A DNA stretch of 64,000 nucleotides, from positions 496,001-560,000 of the forward strand of contig NZ_JBIAOU010000001.1 of assembly GCF_042879035.1 (NCBI RefSeq). The letters run 5' to 3'. Origin of the DNA: Rhodococcus_G sp042879035 (GTDB taxonomy: Bacteria > Actinomycetota > Actinomycetes > Mycobacteriales > Mycobacteriaceae). The position numbers and the translations under genes are program-made. Below the pieces are notes generated by a model, which searched no databases, had not been told where the DNA came from, and worked only from the letters and a program-made list of their open reading frames with translations. Below are positions 56,071-64,000 of the stretch, piece after piece. The number at the start of each line of letters is the position of its first letter. Position 1 is the stretch's first letter.

Positions 56071-56685
56071 CTAACGGACGGTGGCGGCGGCGATCATCAG
56101 GTCGGTGCAGCGTTCGACGAGCACGTCCGCATCGATGTCGAGCAGGCCGCCGAGCCACGCGGTGAGGATCTGCGCCAGTCCGCCGACGACGAACTGCGCG
56201 ACGACCTCCACCTGCGGCCCGGTGGCCAATCCGTAGAAGTCCACCGCCTGCGCCGTCGTCAGCCCGACGAACATCCGCGCCGACTCCAGCCGTCGTTGCG
56301 CCAGCACCGAATTGGCCGGTCCCGAGAACACCAGCCGCCCCAGTCGCGGGTCCTCGGAGATCTCCCGGACGATGGCGGCGACACCGGCCCGCACCAACGT
56401 GCGCTCGTCCTGGGGCGCCTCGGAGACCGCCCGCAGGGCGCACTCCGCGATGCGGCCCACGGCGTGGTTGTACACCGCGCCGGTGAGGGCGTCGCGATCG
56501 TCGAACGACTCGTAGAAGTAACGCGTGGCCAGACCTGCACGTTTGCACACGCCGCGGACCGACAGCGTCGCGTCGCCGTCCGCACTTCCCAGCAGGTCCA
56601 GGCCCGCCTCGATCAGCTGGGCGCGTCGCTCGGACCGTCGCTGATCGCCCTCCACACCCCCGTACACCCGAGCCGACGACGTCAT
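56071..56685 (-). CDS. TetR family transcriptional regulator
   Basis: The 204-residue protein has an N-terminal helix-turn-helix (LSVRGVCKRAGLATRYFYESF) and an all-helical C-terminal ligand domain. The ATG at 56685 has GGAAGG nine bases upstream, better placed than for the ATG at 56694. It is divergent from the DUF2236 oxygenase gene, and an 18-bp palindrome lies between them, so local autoregulation is likely. The ligand is unknown. Confidence 0.92.
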   Translation of the reverse strand: MTSSARVYGGVEGDQRRSERRAQLIEAGLDLLGSADGDATLSVRGVCKRAGLATRYFYESFDDRDALTGAVYNHAVGRIAECALRAVSEAPQDERTLVRAGVAAIVREISEDPRLGRLVFSGPANSVLAQRRLESARMFVGLTTAQAVDFYGLATGPQVEVVAQFVVGGLAQILTAWLGGLLDIDADVLVERCTDLMIAAATVR

Positions 56686-56718
56686 GACCTCCATCCTTCC
56701 ATCCCGCCCTTGTCTGCC

Positions 56719-56736
56719 GTACACATATCTGAGTAC
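56719..56736. promoter_or_regulatory. Likely TetR operator
   Basis: GTACaCAtATcTGaGTAC is symmetric at 14 of 18 positions and sits in the gap between the divergent tetR and DUF2236 genes. Confidence 0.55.
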
Positions 56737-56789
56737 AGTCGTGATCAGATTGCGGTCCGCGTGGCCGATCGAGACTTCTGGAGGGGCAC

Positions 56790-57698
56790 ATGTCGGTGGC
56801 ACCGGAGATGGACGACGAAACGACGACCACATCGACGGAGTCGGTGACGTCGGTGGAGGACACTCGGCGGGAGGCACAGCTGAGGGCACTGGACGGCGGG
56901 CCCGTCCTCGAACACGTCGACGGCGTCTCGCTCATGGCCGGCGCCGCCAACGTCATCATGCAGCTCTCGTGGCCCGGCGTCGGCTACGGCGTGATGGAGA
57001 GCAAGGTCGAATCCGGTCGCCTGTTCGACCACCCGATCAAGCGATCCCGCACCACCCTGACGTACCTCGCCGTCGCGTCGCTGGGCACCGACGAGGAGAA
57101 GCGGCTCTTCCGCCGCGGCGTCAACCGCGCGCACGCCCAGGTCCGCTCGACCGACGAGAGCCCGGTCGAGTACAACGCGTTCGACCCGGAACTGCAGCTG
57201 TGGGTCGCGGCCTGCATCTACCGCGGATTCGAGGACACCCACCGCATCCTGCGCGGCGAGTACACCGGAGCCGAGCGCGAGTACTACTACCAGCGCGGCG
57301 CCGTGTTCGGCACCACCCTGCAGGTCAAACCCGAGATGTGGCCCGCGACCCGCGAGGCGTTCGAGGAGTACTGGACCCGGTCGCTCGAGAAGGTGCACAT
57401 CGACGACGCCGTCCGGGCACACCTCGACATCATCGCCCGCGCCGGCTTCGGTCACCGGAGCACAGCCAAGCTCCTCGGCCCGCTCAACCTGTTCATCACG
57501 AAAGGGTTTCTGCCGCAGGAGTTCCGGGACCAGATGCACTACTCGTGGACCAGCCGCGACCAGCGCCGGTTCGATCGGATGACGAAGATGATCGCCGCCG
57601 TCAACCGGCGCATGCCGACGATCCTGCGCGAGTTCCCCTACAACTACCTGATGGCCGATCTCCGGTGGCGGCTGCGCACCGGCCGCTCCCCGGTCTGA
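56790..57698 (+). CDS. DUF2236 (MpaB-type) oxygenase family protein
   Basis: The 302-residue protein matches the DUF2236/MpaB family, haem-containing or haem-like oxygenases related to latex-clearing protein. Visible markers are LFDHPIKRSRTTLTYLAVAS, VNRAHAQVR with its conserved histidine, and a WTRSLEKVHID segment. There is no signal peptide. GGAGGGG lies just ahead of the ATG. The divergent TetR gene and the palindrome between them suggest induction by an unknown substrate. A hairpin terminator follows. Confidence 0.87.
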   Translation: MSVAPEMDDETTTTSTESVTSVEDTRREAQLRALDGGPVLEHVDGVSLMAGAANVIMQLSWPGVGYGVMESKVESGRLFDHPIKRSRTTLTYLAVASLGTDEEKRLFRRGVNRAHAQVRSTDESPVEYNAFDPELQLWVAACIYRGFEDTHRILRGEYTGAEREYYYQRGAVFGTTLQVKPEMWPATREAFEEYWTRSLEKVHIDDAVRAHLDIIARAGFGHRSTAKLLGPLNLFITKGFLPQEFRDQMHYSWTSRDQRRFDRMTKMIAAVNRRMPTILREFPYNYLMADLRWRLRTGRSPV

Positions 57699-57730
57699 TC
57701 GACCATCCGAGACCGCCGAGGGGGCGAGCA

Positions 57731-57761
57731 GGTGGCGGGCCGTGTTCCACGGCCCGCCACC
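57731..57761 (+). terminator. Hairpin terminator after the DUF2236 gene
   Basis: A perfect 14-bp stem (57731-57744 with 57748-57761) with loop TTC, starting 32 bases after the stop codon. There is no T-run. Confidence 0.8.
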
Positions 57762-57812
57762 CGTGCATTCCGGGACCCACGTCGGCGCCGCCGGGCGTGG
57801 CAGGATTCACAG

Positions 57813-58247
57813 ATGGTTCTGGTCCGTGCCGAATGGGTGATCCTGGCGATCCTCGCGGTCGCCCTCGGCGTCGTCGTGGCCGGCGAACCGATGCTCGAGA
57901 TCACGGACTGCGAACTGGGCCGGTTCGCGGTCGGGAATCCCGGCGGCGTCGGCTCCCCCGCACAGTGCGCGGGCTCGACGCTGGCCTTCTTCCGCTTCGA
58001 CCTGTTGATCGCCCTCGCGATACCCGTCGCGCTCTGCCTGCTGGCCGCCGCTCGCCCGCGCCGGGTCGTGTCGTGGGCGGTCGCCGCGGCGCTCGCCGGA
58101 TGCGTCCTGCTCGCCGTCCTGTCCCTGATGCAGTCCATCGGTCCGTCGACGACCCCCGTGACGACCGTGTACCTCTACCTTGCACCCGTCGCGGCGGGCG
58201 CTGTCGAGCTGGCCGCGCTGCACGACCGCATCGCCGCCGCGCGGTAG
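57813..58247 (+). CDS. Small four-helix membrane protein of unknown function
   Basis: The 144-residue protein has four hydrophobic segments, near residues 9-25, 56-74, 83-104 and 110-130. Two Cys lie in the first outer loop (ITDCELG and PAQCAG), which could form a disulfide. I chose the ATG at 57813; upstream the frame runs through the terminator hairpin. I do not recognise the family. Confidence 0.65.
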   Translation: MVLVRAEWVILAILAVALGVVVAGEPMLEITDCELGRFAVGNPGGVGSPAQCAGSTLAFFRFDLLIALAIPVALCLLAAARPRRVVSWAVAAALAGCVLLAVLSLMQSIGPSTTPVTTVYLYLAPVAAGAVELAALHDRIAAAR

Positions 58248-58335
58248 GTGCGCGGGCGCGACCGCGCCGACGGTCGCAGCACCACCGGCCGACGTCACCG
58301 CACCGGATCGGCGGACCGGACCGCGGTCAGGACCG

Positions 58336-58517
58336 GCCTCGTGCCGACCGGCGGCCGCGCGGATCTCCGCGTTCAGCGCCGAGATGCGGCCCATGATCGC
58401 GGAGCCGCCCGGCATACCGCGGCCGAGGGTCGGGAAGGCCATCGTCAGCACCTGCGCGCCCGCCCCGGTCAGCTGCGCGTACGCAACCTCGAGCTCCGCC
58501 GCGACCGCGGCGGGATC
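58336..58517 (-). pseudogene. Remnant of an SGNH/GDSL hydrolase
   Basis: One minus-strand frame here reads DPAAVAAELEVAYAQL, then GAQVLTMAFPTLGRG, MPGGSAIMGRISALN and AEIRAAAGRHEAG. This resembles the middle of SGNH/GDSL hydrolases (acyl esterases). A TGA directly precedes the first recognisable residue, and the similarity ends abruptly after about 60 residues. No GDSL start motif or C-terminal DxxH is found nearby. It looks like a decayed gene fragment. Confidence 0.55.
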
Positions 58518-58581
58518 TCACGACCGGGACCCCAGCCGGGCGCACGCCTGCCGGTACCCCGGGTATTGACGTAGAGTAAGT

Positions 58582-58593
58582 TACCGACCGGTA
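58582..58593. promoter_or_regulatory. Possible operator upstream of fadAB
   Basis: TACCG and CGGTA arms around a two-base centre form a perfect palindrome about 90 bases ahead of fadA, close behind a TTGACG (58566-58571) that could be a -35 element. This is a common shape for TetR-family sites. Confidence 0.45.
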
Positions 58594-58679
58594 GCGAAGG
58601 CCAGGCGTTCGCTACGAGGGCAACCCGAGTCTCATCCCCGGACACCGGCGGTGAGCGTCTCCACCAGGAGGGAACTTCC

Positions 58680-59900
58680 GTGTCTCCAACCACTTCGCAG
58701 GGCCGGGGCGTCGTCTTCGTCGACGGCATCCGCACCCCGTTCGGCAAGGCCGGGGCCAAGGGCATCTACGCCGAGACCCGCGCCGACGACCTGGTCGTCA
58801 AGGCGATCCGTGAACTGCTGCGCCGCAACCCGCAGCTGCCGCCCGAGCGCATCGACGAGGTGGCCATCGCCGCCACCACGCAGACCGGTGACCAGGGCCT
58901 GACCATCGGCCGCACCTCCGCCATCCTCGCGGGCCTGCCCGAGACCGTGCCCGGCTTCGCCATCGACCGGATGTGTGCCGGCGCGATGACCGCCGTCACC
59001 ACCACCGCGTCCGGCATCGGCTTCGGCCAGTACGACGTGGTGATCGCGGGCGGTGTCGAGCACATGGGCCGCCATCCGATGGGCGAGGGCGCCGACCCGA
59101 ACCCCCGCTTCCTGGCCGACAAGCTGGTCGACCCGTCCGCACTGGTGATGGGCAACACCGCCGAGAACCTGCACGACCGGTTCCCGAGCATCACCAAGGA
59201 GCGCACCGACGCCTACGCCGTCGCGTCGCAGAACAAGTACGACGCCGCCAAGAAGGCCGGGTTCATCGCCGACACCCTCGTGCCCGTCGCGACCCGGTCC
59301 GCCGCGGGCTGGGGCCTGGCCACCGAGGACGAGCCGCCGCGTCCCGGCACCACCGTCGAGGATCTCGCCGCCCTCAAGACGCCGTTCCGCCCCGCCGGCC
59401 GGATCACCGCAGGCAACGCGGCCGGCCTCAACGACGGCGCGACCGCCGCGATCCTCGCCGGCGAGGACACCGCGGCCGAGCTGGGCCTGGAGGTCGGCAT
59501 GCGGATGGTCGGATTCGCCTTCCAGGGCGTCGACCCCGCCGTGATGGGCATCGGACCGGTCCCGGCGACCGAGAAGCTGCTCGCCCGTACCGGATTGACG
59601 ATCGAGGACATCGGACTGTTCGAGATCAACGAGGCGTTCGCGGTGCAGGTGCTCGCGTTCCTCGAGCACTTCGGCATCGCCGACGACGACCCGCGCGTCA
59701 ACCAGTGGGGCGGCGCCATCGCATGCGGCCACCCGCTCGCCTCCTCCGGTGTGCGACTGATGACGCAGCTGGCGCGTCAGTTCACGCAGAACCCCGACGT
59801 CCGGTACGGCCTGACCACCATGTGCATCGGCCTCGGCATGGGCGGCACCGCCATCTGGGAGAACCCCCACCACGTCGACTACCAGGCTGGAGTGAAGTAA
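58680..59900 (+). CDS. fadA: Acetyl-CoA acyltransferase (thiolase), beta-oxidation
   Basis: The 406-residue thiolase cleaves 3-ketoacyl-CoA with CoA. It has the nucleophilic Cys in DRMCAGAM, the His of NEAFAVQ, the GHP motif in ACGHPLASSG and the second Cys in MCIGLGMGG. The GTG start has a strong AGGAGGG seven bases upstream. fadB starts immediately after its stop with no gap, which fits the FadA-FadB complex (Rv0859-Rv0860 in M. tuberculosis). Confidence 0.95.
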   Translation: MSPTTSQGRGVVFVDGIRTPFGKAGAKGIYAETRADDLVVKAIRELLRRNPQLPPERIDEVAIAATTQTGDQGLTIGRTSAILAGLPETVPGFAIDRMCAGAMTAVTTTASGIGFGQYDVVIAGGVEHMGRHPMGEGADPNPRFLADKLVDPSALVMGNTAENLHDRFPSITKERTDAYAVASQNKYDAAKKAGFIADTLVPVATRSAAGWGLATEDEPPRPGTTVEDLAALKTPFRPAGRITAGNAAGLNDGATAAILAGEDTAAELGLEVGMRMVGFAFQGVDPAVMGIGPVPATEKLLARTGLTIEDIGLFEINEAFAVQVLAFLEHFGIADDDPRVNQWGGAIACGHPLASSGVRLMTQLARQFTQNPDVRYGLTTMCIGLGMGGTAIWENPHHVDYQAGVK

Positions 59901-62006
59901 ATGTCCGACATCACAAGCGCTTTCGCCGACGAGGTCGTGACGAACGCCTACACGAAGCTGGTCTCGGTACCCGGCATCGAGGGCCCCGTCGCGCTGATCA
60001 CCCTCGACAACGGCTTCGACCACACCAAGCCGAACTCCTTCGGTCCCCGCGGACTGCTCGCGTTCGACGCCGCGCTCGACGAGGCGTTCGCCGCCAACCC
60101 GGCCGCGATCGCCGTCACCGGCAAGCCGTTCATCTTCGCCGCCGGTGCCGACCTCAAGGGCGTCCCCTCGATCACCTCCCGCGAACAGGGTCTCGAGCTC
60201 GGACGCCTGGGCCACAAGGTGTTCCGCAGACTACGTGACTCGTCCGTGCCGACGTTCGCGTTCGTGAACGGGCTCGCGCTCGGCGGCGGGCTCGAGGTCG
60301 GCCTGCACTGTCACTACCGCACCTACGCCGACAACGTGCCCGCCCTCGGCCTGCCGGAGGCCATGCTGGGCCTGGTGCCCGGCTGGGGCGGAACCCAGCT
60401 GTTGCCGAACATCGTCGGGCCCGCGAACGCGGTCACCATCGCCGTCGAGAACCCGCTGAACAACGGCAGGACGATCGGTGCCGCGCAGGCCGCGAAGCTC
60501 GGCCTCGCCGACGTGGTGCTCGGCTCCGCCGACTTCCTCGAGCAGTCCCTCGCCTGGGCGGCGAAGGTCCTCGCCGGGGACATCACCCCGGCCCGACCCG
60601 ACATCGACCGCGGCGCGGGCTGGGACGAGGCGGTCGCCCGCGCGACGGCGATCGTCGCGGGCAAGACCAAGAACAACGCCCTCGGCGCCGTGCGCACCGT
60701 CGCGCTGCTCGAGGCCGCCCGCGCCGTCGACCTCGCCGACCCCGCCACCCTCGACCGGGGTTTCGCGGCGGAGGACGAGGCCCTGGCGGACCTGCTCGTG
60801 ACCGACGAACTGCGCGCCGGCCTGTACGCGTTCGATCTCGTCAACCGGCGCGCCAAGCGGCCCGCGGGTGCGCCCGACAAGTCCCTGGCCCGCAAGGTCT
60901 CCGGCGTCGGCATCGTCGGTGCAGGCCTGATGGCCAGCCAGCTCGCGATGCTGTTCGTCAAGCAGCTGAAGGTACCGGTGATCCTCACCGACATCGACCA
61001 GGAGCGGATCGACAAGGGCGTCGGCTACGTGCACGGCGAGATCGACAAGCTCCAGGGCAAGGGCAGACTGTCCCCGGACGGCGCCAACCGGCTCAAGGCG
61101 CTCGTCACCGGCTCGCTGGACAAGGCCGCCTTCGCGAAGACCGACTTCGTCATCGAGGCCGTCTTCGAGAACATGGACGTCAAGAAGACGGTGTTCGCCG
61201 AGCTCGAGGAGCACATCGCTCCCGAGACGATCCTGGCGACGAACACCTCCTCGCTGTCGATCACCGAGATGGCCGCGGATCTGAAGCACCCCGAGCGGGT
61301 CGTGGGCTTCCACTTCTTCAACCCCGTCGCCGTGCTGCCGCTGCTGGAGATCATCAAGGGTGAGCAGACCGACGACGCGACCCTCGCGACCGCTTTCGCG
61401 ACGGCGAAGTCGCTGCGCAAGTCCGCGGTGCTGTGCGGCGACAAGGCCGGGTTCGTGTTCAACCGGCTCGTCACCCGCACCCTCGGCGAGGTGATGGCCG
61501 CCGTGGACGAGGGCACCCCGTTCGACGTCGCCGACAACGCGATCGCCGAGCTCGGCATGCCGATGAGCCCGTTCACCCTGCTCGCGCTCGTCGGCCCGGC
61601 CGTCGCGCTGCACACCGGCGAGACCCTGCAGGCCGCGTACCCGGACCGCTTCACGTCCTCCCCCGGACTCGAAGCCCTCGTGGAGGCCCGCAAGCCCGGC
61701 GTGTGGACCTACGGTCCCGAAGGTCAGGTCGTCGACCCCGAGGTGGCCGCCCTGTGGCCGCAGGGCGACCGGCCGTCGACCCCCGAAGAGGTGCTCGAAC
61801 GCACTCGCCGGGCGTTCGCCGAGGAGATCCGGATCATGCTCGAGGAGGGCGTGGTCGCAGCTCCCCAGGACATCGACCTGTGCCTGATTCTCGGCGGCGG
61901 CTTCGGATTCTGGAACGGCGGCATCACGCCCTACCTGGACCGCACCGGCACGTCGGAGGTCGTGAACGGCGCGCGATTCCTGGAACCCGGAGTTGCCAGC
62001 GTGTAG
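59901..62006 (+). CDS. fadB: Bifunctional enoyl-CoA hydratase / 3-hydroxyacyl-CoA dehydrogenase
   Basis: This is the multifunctional alpha subunit of beta-oxidation. The 701-residue protein has an N-terminal hydratase domain (oxyanion loops FAAGADLKG and GLALGGGLEVGLH, and a PEAMLGLVPGWGG segment with the catalytic Glu). The NAD domain begins at VGIVGAGLMASQLA and carries the catalytic His in VVGFHFFNPVAVLPL, followed by the C-terminal dehydrogenase helices. It abuts fadA directly and ends before a terminator hairpin. Confidence 0.96.
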   Translation: MSDITSAFADEVVTNAYTKLVSVPGIEGPVALITLDNGFDHTKPNSFGPRGLLAFDAALDEAFAANPAAIAVTGKPFIFAAGADLKGVPSITSREQGLELGRLGHKVFRRLRDSSVPTFAFVNGLALGGGLEVGLHCHYRTYADNVPALGLPEAMLGLVPGWGGTQLLPNIVGPANAVTIAVENPLNNGRTIGAAQAAKLGLADVVLGSADFLEQSLAWAAKVLAGDITPARPDIDRGAGWDEAVARATAIVAGKTKNNALGAVRTVALLEAARAVDLADPATLDRGFAAEDEALADLLVTDELRAGLYAFDLVNRRAKRPAGAPDKSLARKVSGVGIVGAGLMASQLAMLFVKQLKVPVILTDIDQERIDKGVGYVHGEIDKLQGKGRLSPDGANRLKALVTGSLDKAAFAKTDFVIEAVFENMDVKKTVFAELEEHIAPETILATNTSSLSITEMAADLKHPERVVGFHFFNPVAVLPLLEIIKGEQTDDATLATAFATAKSLRKSAVLCGDKAGFVFNRLVTRTLGEVMAAVDEGTPFDVADNAIAELGMPMSPFTLLALVGPAVALHTGETLQAAYPDRFTSSPGLEALVEARKPGVWTYGPEGQVVDPEVAALWPQGDRPSTPEEVLERTRRAFAEEIRIMLEEGVVAAPQDIDLCLILGGGFGFWNGGITPYLDRTGTSEVVNGARFLEPGVASV

Positions 62007-62024
62007 CCGTCGACGGCACCGTCA

Positions 62025-62055
62025 GGGCGTGGCACGGACATTCCGTGCCACGCCC
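62025..62055 (+). terminator. Hairpin terminator after fadB
   Basis: A perfect 14-bp stem (62025-62038 with 62042-62055) with a three-base loop, 18 bases past the stop codon. There is no T-run. Confidence 0.82.
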
Positions 62056-62157
62056 GTGACCGATTCAGCGGGCGTCCGCCCCGATCACCGCGATATGGTG
62101 CTTGGGCCCGTGTGACAGCGGCTGTGCATCGCCGCTCCGACGAAAGGCCGAAGCAGC

Positions 62158-63222
62158 ATGCGATTACTGCCCCGATGGAGAACCGGGAACGTCAGGGCGT
62201 GGCGCAGACGCACCGCGCTGGTGTCGATGGCGATCGTGCTACCGCTCGGGGCGTCGGTAGCAGGTCCGGTCGGCATCGCGAACGCGGCGTACAACCCGAA
62301 CTTCGGCTTCGACTTCTGGGTCGACTCCGAGATGGGCCCGATCAAGTCGCGCATCTTCCGGGCGGCCGACGGCAACACCGACCGGGTGGTCTACGCACTC
62401 GACGGCATGCGGGCCCGCGACGACCTCAGCGGCTGGGAGCTCGAGACCGACGTCGCGCGAGCGTTGACCGCCGCGAACATCAACGTCGTGATGCCGGTCG
62501 GCGGGCAGTCGAGCTTCTACCTCGACTGGAACGCACCGAGCACGTTCTTCGGCGTGGACGGCGGGTCGAGCTCCGGTTCGGCGGGGTCGTCCGCGGCGGG
62601 ATCGTCGATCGCGGGGTCGAACGTCGCAGGCAAGCGGAACACCTACAAGTGGGAAACCTTCCTCACGCAGCACCTGCCGCGCGAGCTGAACAACCGGCTC
62701 GGGTTCCGGTCCACCCGCAACGGCGTCTTCGGACTGTCGATGGGCGGCAGCGCCGCACTCGCCCTCGCCGGGTACCACCCGCAGCAGTTCAGCTTCGCGG
62801 GCTCGTACTCCGGCTTCCTCAACACCTCGGCTCCCGGGATGCGGGAGGCCCTGCGCGTCGCGATGATCTCGGCGGGCGGATTCAACATCGACTCGATGGC
62901 GCCGCCGTGGGGGCCGCAATGGCTGCGCATGGATCCGTTCGTGTTCGCGCCGCAACTCCGGGACAACAACACCCGATTGTGGATCGCGTCCGGTAGCGCG
63001 GTTCCCGGGCCCGGGGACGTCAACAACGCGCTCGGCGTCGTCCAGGCCGTCCCCCTCGAGGCACTCGCACTGGCGAACACCCGCGCGTTCCAGGTCCGGA
63101 TGGACAGCATCGGTGCGCGCAACGTCCACTACGACTACCCCGCCACCGGCGTGCACAACTGGAAGAACTGGGAGGACCAGGTCAACCGGATGATTCCCGA
63201 TCTGTCGGCCAACATCGGCTGA
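62158..63222 (+). CDS. Mycolyltransferase (antigen 85 family) with a Gly/Ser-rich insertion
   Basis: The enzyme transfers mycolic acids between trehalose mycolates and cell-wall arabinan outside the membrane. The 354-residue protein has a long signal peptide (cleaved near ANA-AYN), YALDGMRARDDLSGW with the acceptor-site residues, the nucleophile Ser194 in GLSMGGSAAL, and the C-terminal histidine in GVHNWKNWEDQ. Residues about 135-158 are a Gly/Ser/Ala-rich insertion in a loop that is short in antigen 85. The gene stands alone between fadB and the siderophore-binding protein. Confidence 0.93.
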   Translation: MRLLPRWRTGNVRAWRRRTALVSMAIVLPLGASVAGPVGIANAAYNPNFGFDFWVDSEMGPIKSRIFRAADGNTDRVVYALDGMRARDDLSGWELETDVARALTAANINVVMPVGGQSSFYLDWNAPSTFFGVDGGSSSGSAGSSAAGSSIAGSNVAGKRNTYKWETFLTQHLPRELNNRLGFRSTRNGVFGLSMGGSAALALAGYHPQQFSFAGSYSGFLNTSAPGMREALRVAMISAGGFNIDSMAPPWGPQWLRMDPFVFAPQLRDNNTRLWIASGSAVPGPGDVNNALGVVQAVPLEALALANTRAFQVRMDSIGARNVHYDYPATGVHNWKNWEDQVNRMIPDLSANIG

Positions 63223-63256
63223 CGCGCCGCCGGAGACCCTTTCGACGAGCAGCCAT

Positions 63257-63275
63257 GTAGGTTAGCCTCACCTGG
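63257..63275 (+). promoter_or_regulatory. IdeR/DmdR-type iron box
   Basis: The 19 bases match 14 positions of the consensus TTAGGTTAGGCTAACCTAA and end right at the GTG of the next gene. An iron-loaded repressor bound here would block transcription of what may be a leaderless message. Confidence 0.7.
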
Positions 63276-64000
63276 GTGAAGAACTCCCTGTTCCGCGTCG
63301 GTATCGCCGCGCTCGCCCTGTCCACCCTGGTCGGCTGCTCGTCGAACTCCGACGACTCCGGGACCGATTCCGTGGCCGACGACGGAGGGTTCCCCGTCAC
63401 CATCGACAACACCTTCGGGGCCACCACCATCGAGTCGCGGCCGGAGCGCCTCGTCACGATGGGCTGGAACGCCCAGGACGTGCTCTACGCACTCGACCTG
63501 AAGCCCGTCGGCCAGCCCAAGTACGTCTACGGCGCCGACCCCAACGGGGTGATGCCGTGGGCACAGCCCTATTTCGACGCGGCCACCACCACCCTCTACG
63601 AGGACCCGGCCACCGGGAACCCGTCCGTCGAGACGATCGCCGCACTCGCCCCCGACGTCATCCTCGCCCCGTACGAAGGCTTCGACGAGGCCTACTACGA
63701 GCAACTGAGCGAGGTCGCGCCCACGGTCGCGTACCCGGGCGACGCCTGGCAGACCACCTGGCAGGATCAGACGACGATCATCGGCCGGGCCGTCGGTATG
63801 CCGGACGAGGCCCAGGCACTGATCGACGGGCTCGGGAAGACCCTGTCCGACACCGCCGCCGCGCACCCGGAGTTCGCAGGCACGACGCTGACCGTGGTCA
63901 ACCTCGACACCGCGACCGGCCAGGCGAACGTCTACCTGCCGACCGACCCGCGCGTGCAGGTGCTCACCGAACTCGGATTCGTCAATGCGCCCGGTGTCGA
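63276..64000 (+). CDS. Iron-siderophore ABC transporter substrate-binding lipoprotein, partial
   Basis: The protein captures ferric siderophore outside the membrane for an ABC importer. The frame starts at a GTG at 63276 and runs past the window end (241 codons seen). It has a signal peptide with lipobox LVGC, then the FepB/FecB-type periplasmic-binding domain, recognisable in PVTIDNTFG, RPERLVTMGWNAQDVLYAL and ETIAALAPDVILAPYEG. The adjoining iron box supports iron regulation. The permease and ATPase genes would be expected beyond the window. Confidence 0.93.
   Translation, partial: MKNSLFRVGIAALALSTLVGCSSNSDDSGTDSVADDGGFPVTIDNTFGATTIESRPERLVTMGWNAQDVLYALDLKPVGQPKYVYGADPNGVMPWAQPYFDAATTTLYEDPATGNPSVETIAALAPDVILAPYEGFDEAYYEQLSEVAPTVAYPGDAWQTTWQDQTTIIGRAVGMPDEAQALIDGLGKTLSDTAAAHPEFAGTTLTVVNLDTATGQANVYLPTDPRVQVLTELGFVNAPGV

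Overview
The window is high-GC actinobacterial DNA, most likely Rhodococcus or a close mycolic-acid-containing relative. The evidence is the aftC-type arabinofuranosyltransferase, two antigen-85-type mycolyltransferase-family proteins, a WS/DGAT acyltransferase, the coproporphyrin-type haem genes hemE-hemY-hemQ, and a gene order that, from memory, follows the Mycobacterium tuberculosis Rv2669-Rv2681 neighbourhood (GNAT, zapE-like ATPase, ribD-like, secreted hydrolase, aftC, msrB ... hemQ, hemY, hemE, DUF3000, RNase D). The thrS at the left edge and the siderophore-binding lipoprotein at the right edge are both cut by the window.

Layout. 1-3.2 kb (minus strand): partial thrS, a FhuF-like iron-sulfur protein, a PGPGW membrane protein and tRNA-Val(CAC). 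3.4-4.3 kb: a Gly-Cys-Val tRNA cluster present twice in tandem, each copy with its own promoter and hairpin terminator. 4.3-9.1 kb: a nonapeptide-repeat protein, an RDD membrane protein, a beta-glucosidase divergent from an MFS transporter, an L7/L12-like membrane protein and a GNAT. 9.2-14.3 kb: zapE-like, ribD-like, secreted hydrolase, aftC, msrB. 14.3-48.1 kb: an island inserted into that conserved order. It holds ldh, then on the minus strand a beta-lactamase-fold lipoprotein, a molybdopterin oxidoreductase, an antigen-85-like esterase and one 26.8-kb NRPS gene, and finally a frameshifted malate dehydrogenase. 48.1-56.1 kb: hemQ-hemY-hemE, DUF3000, an esterase/lipase, a WS/DGAT and RNase D. 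56.1-64 kb: TetR and DUF2236 oxygenase, a small membrane protein, a GDSL-hydrolase remnant, fadA-fadB, a mycolyltransferase, and an iron-regulated siderophore-binding protein.

The most interesting element is the NRPS of 8,948 residues. I read seven modules on one chain: an EntF-like starter condensation domain followed by half of a second condensation domain, seven adenylation and seven carrier domains, epimerases in modules 3 and 5, and a C-terminal thioesterase. Pocket residues give Ser (module 2), Ser (module 4) and Thr (module 5). Modules 1, 3 and 6 have hydrophobic pockets and module 7 an unusual one. This predicts an N-capped heptapeptide: cap-X1-Ser-D-X3-Ser-D-Thr-X6-X7. The two Ser adenylation domains share a block of about 1,428 bp that looks identical and uses codons unlike the rest of the gene, which suggests recent internal gene conversion of a foreign domain. 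The NRPS reads in the same direction as the esterase, molybdoenzyme and beta-lactamase-like genes with short gaps, so they may be one transcription unit. No MbtH protein, cap-synthesis genes or exporter for the peptide is seen in the window.

Likely regulation visible in the sequence: an IdeR/DmdR-type iron box at the siderophore-binding protein, a KstR-type motif between the lipase and WS/DGAT genes, and palindromes of TetR-operator type ahead of the DUF2236 gene and of fadAB.
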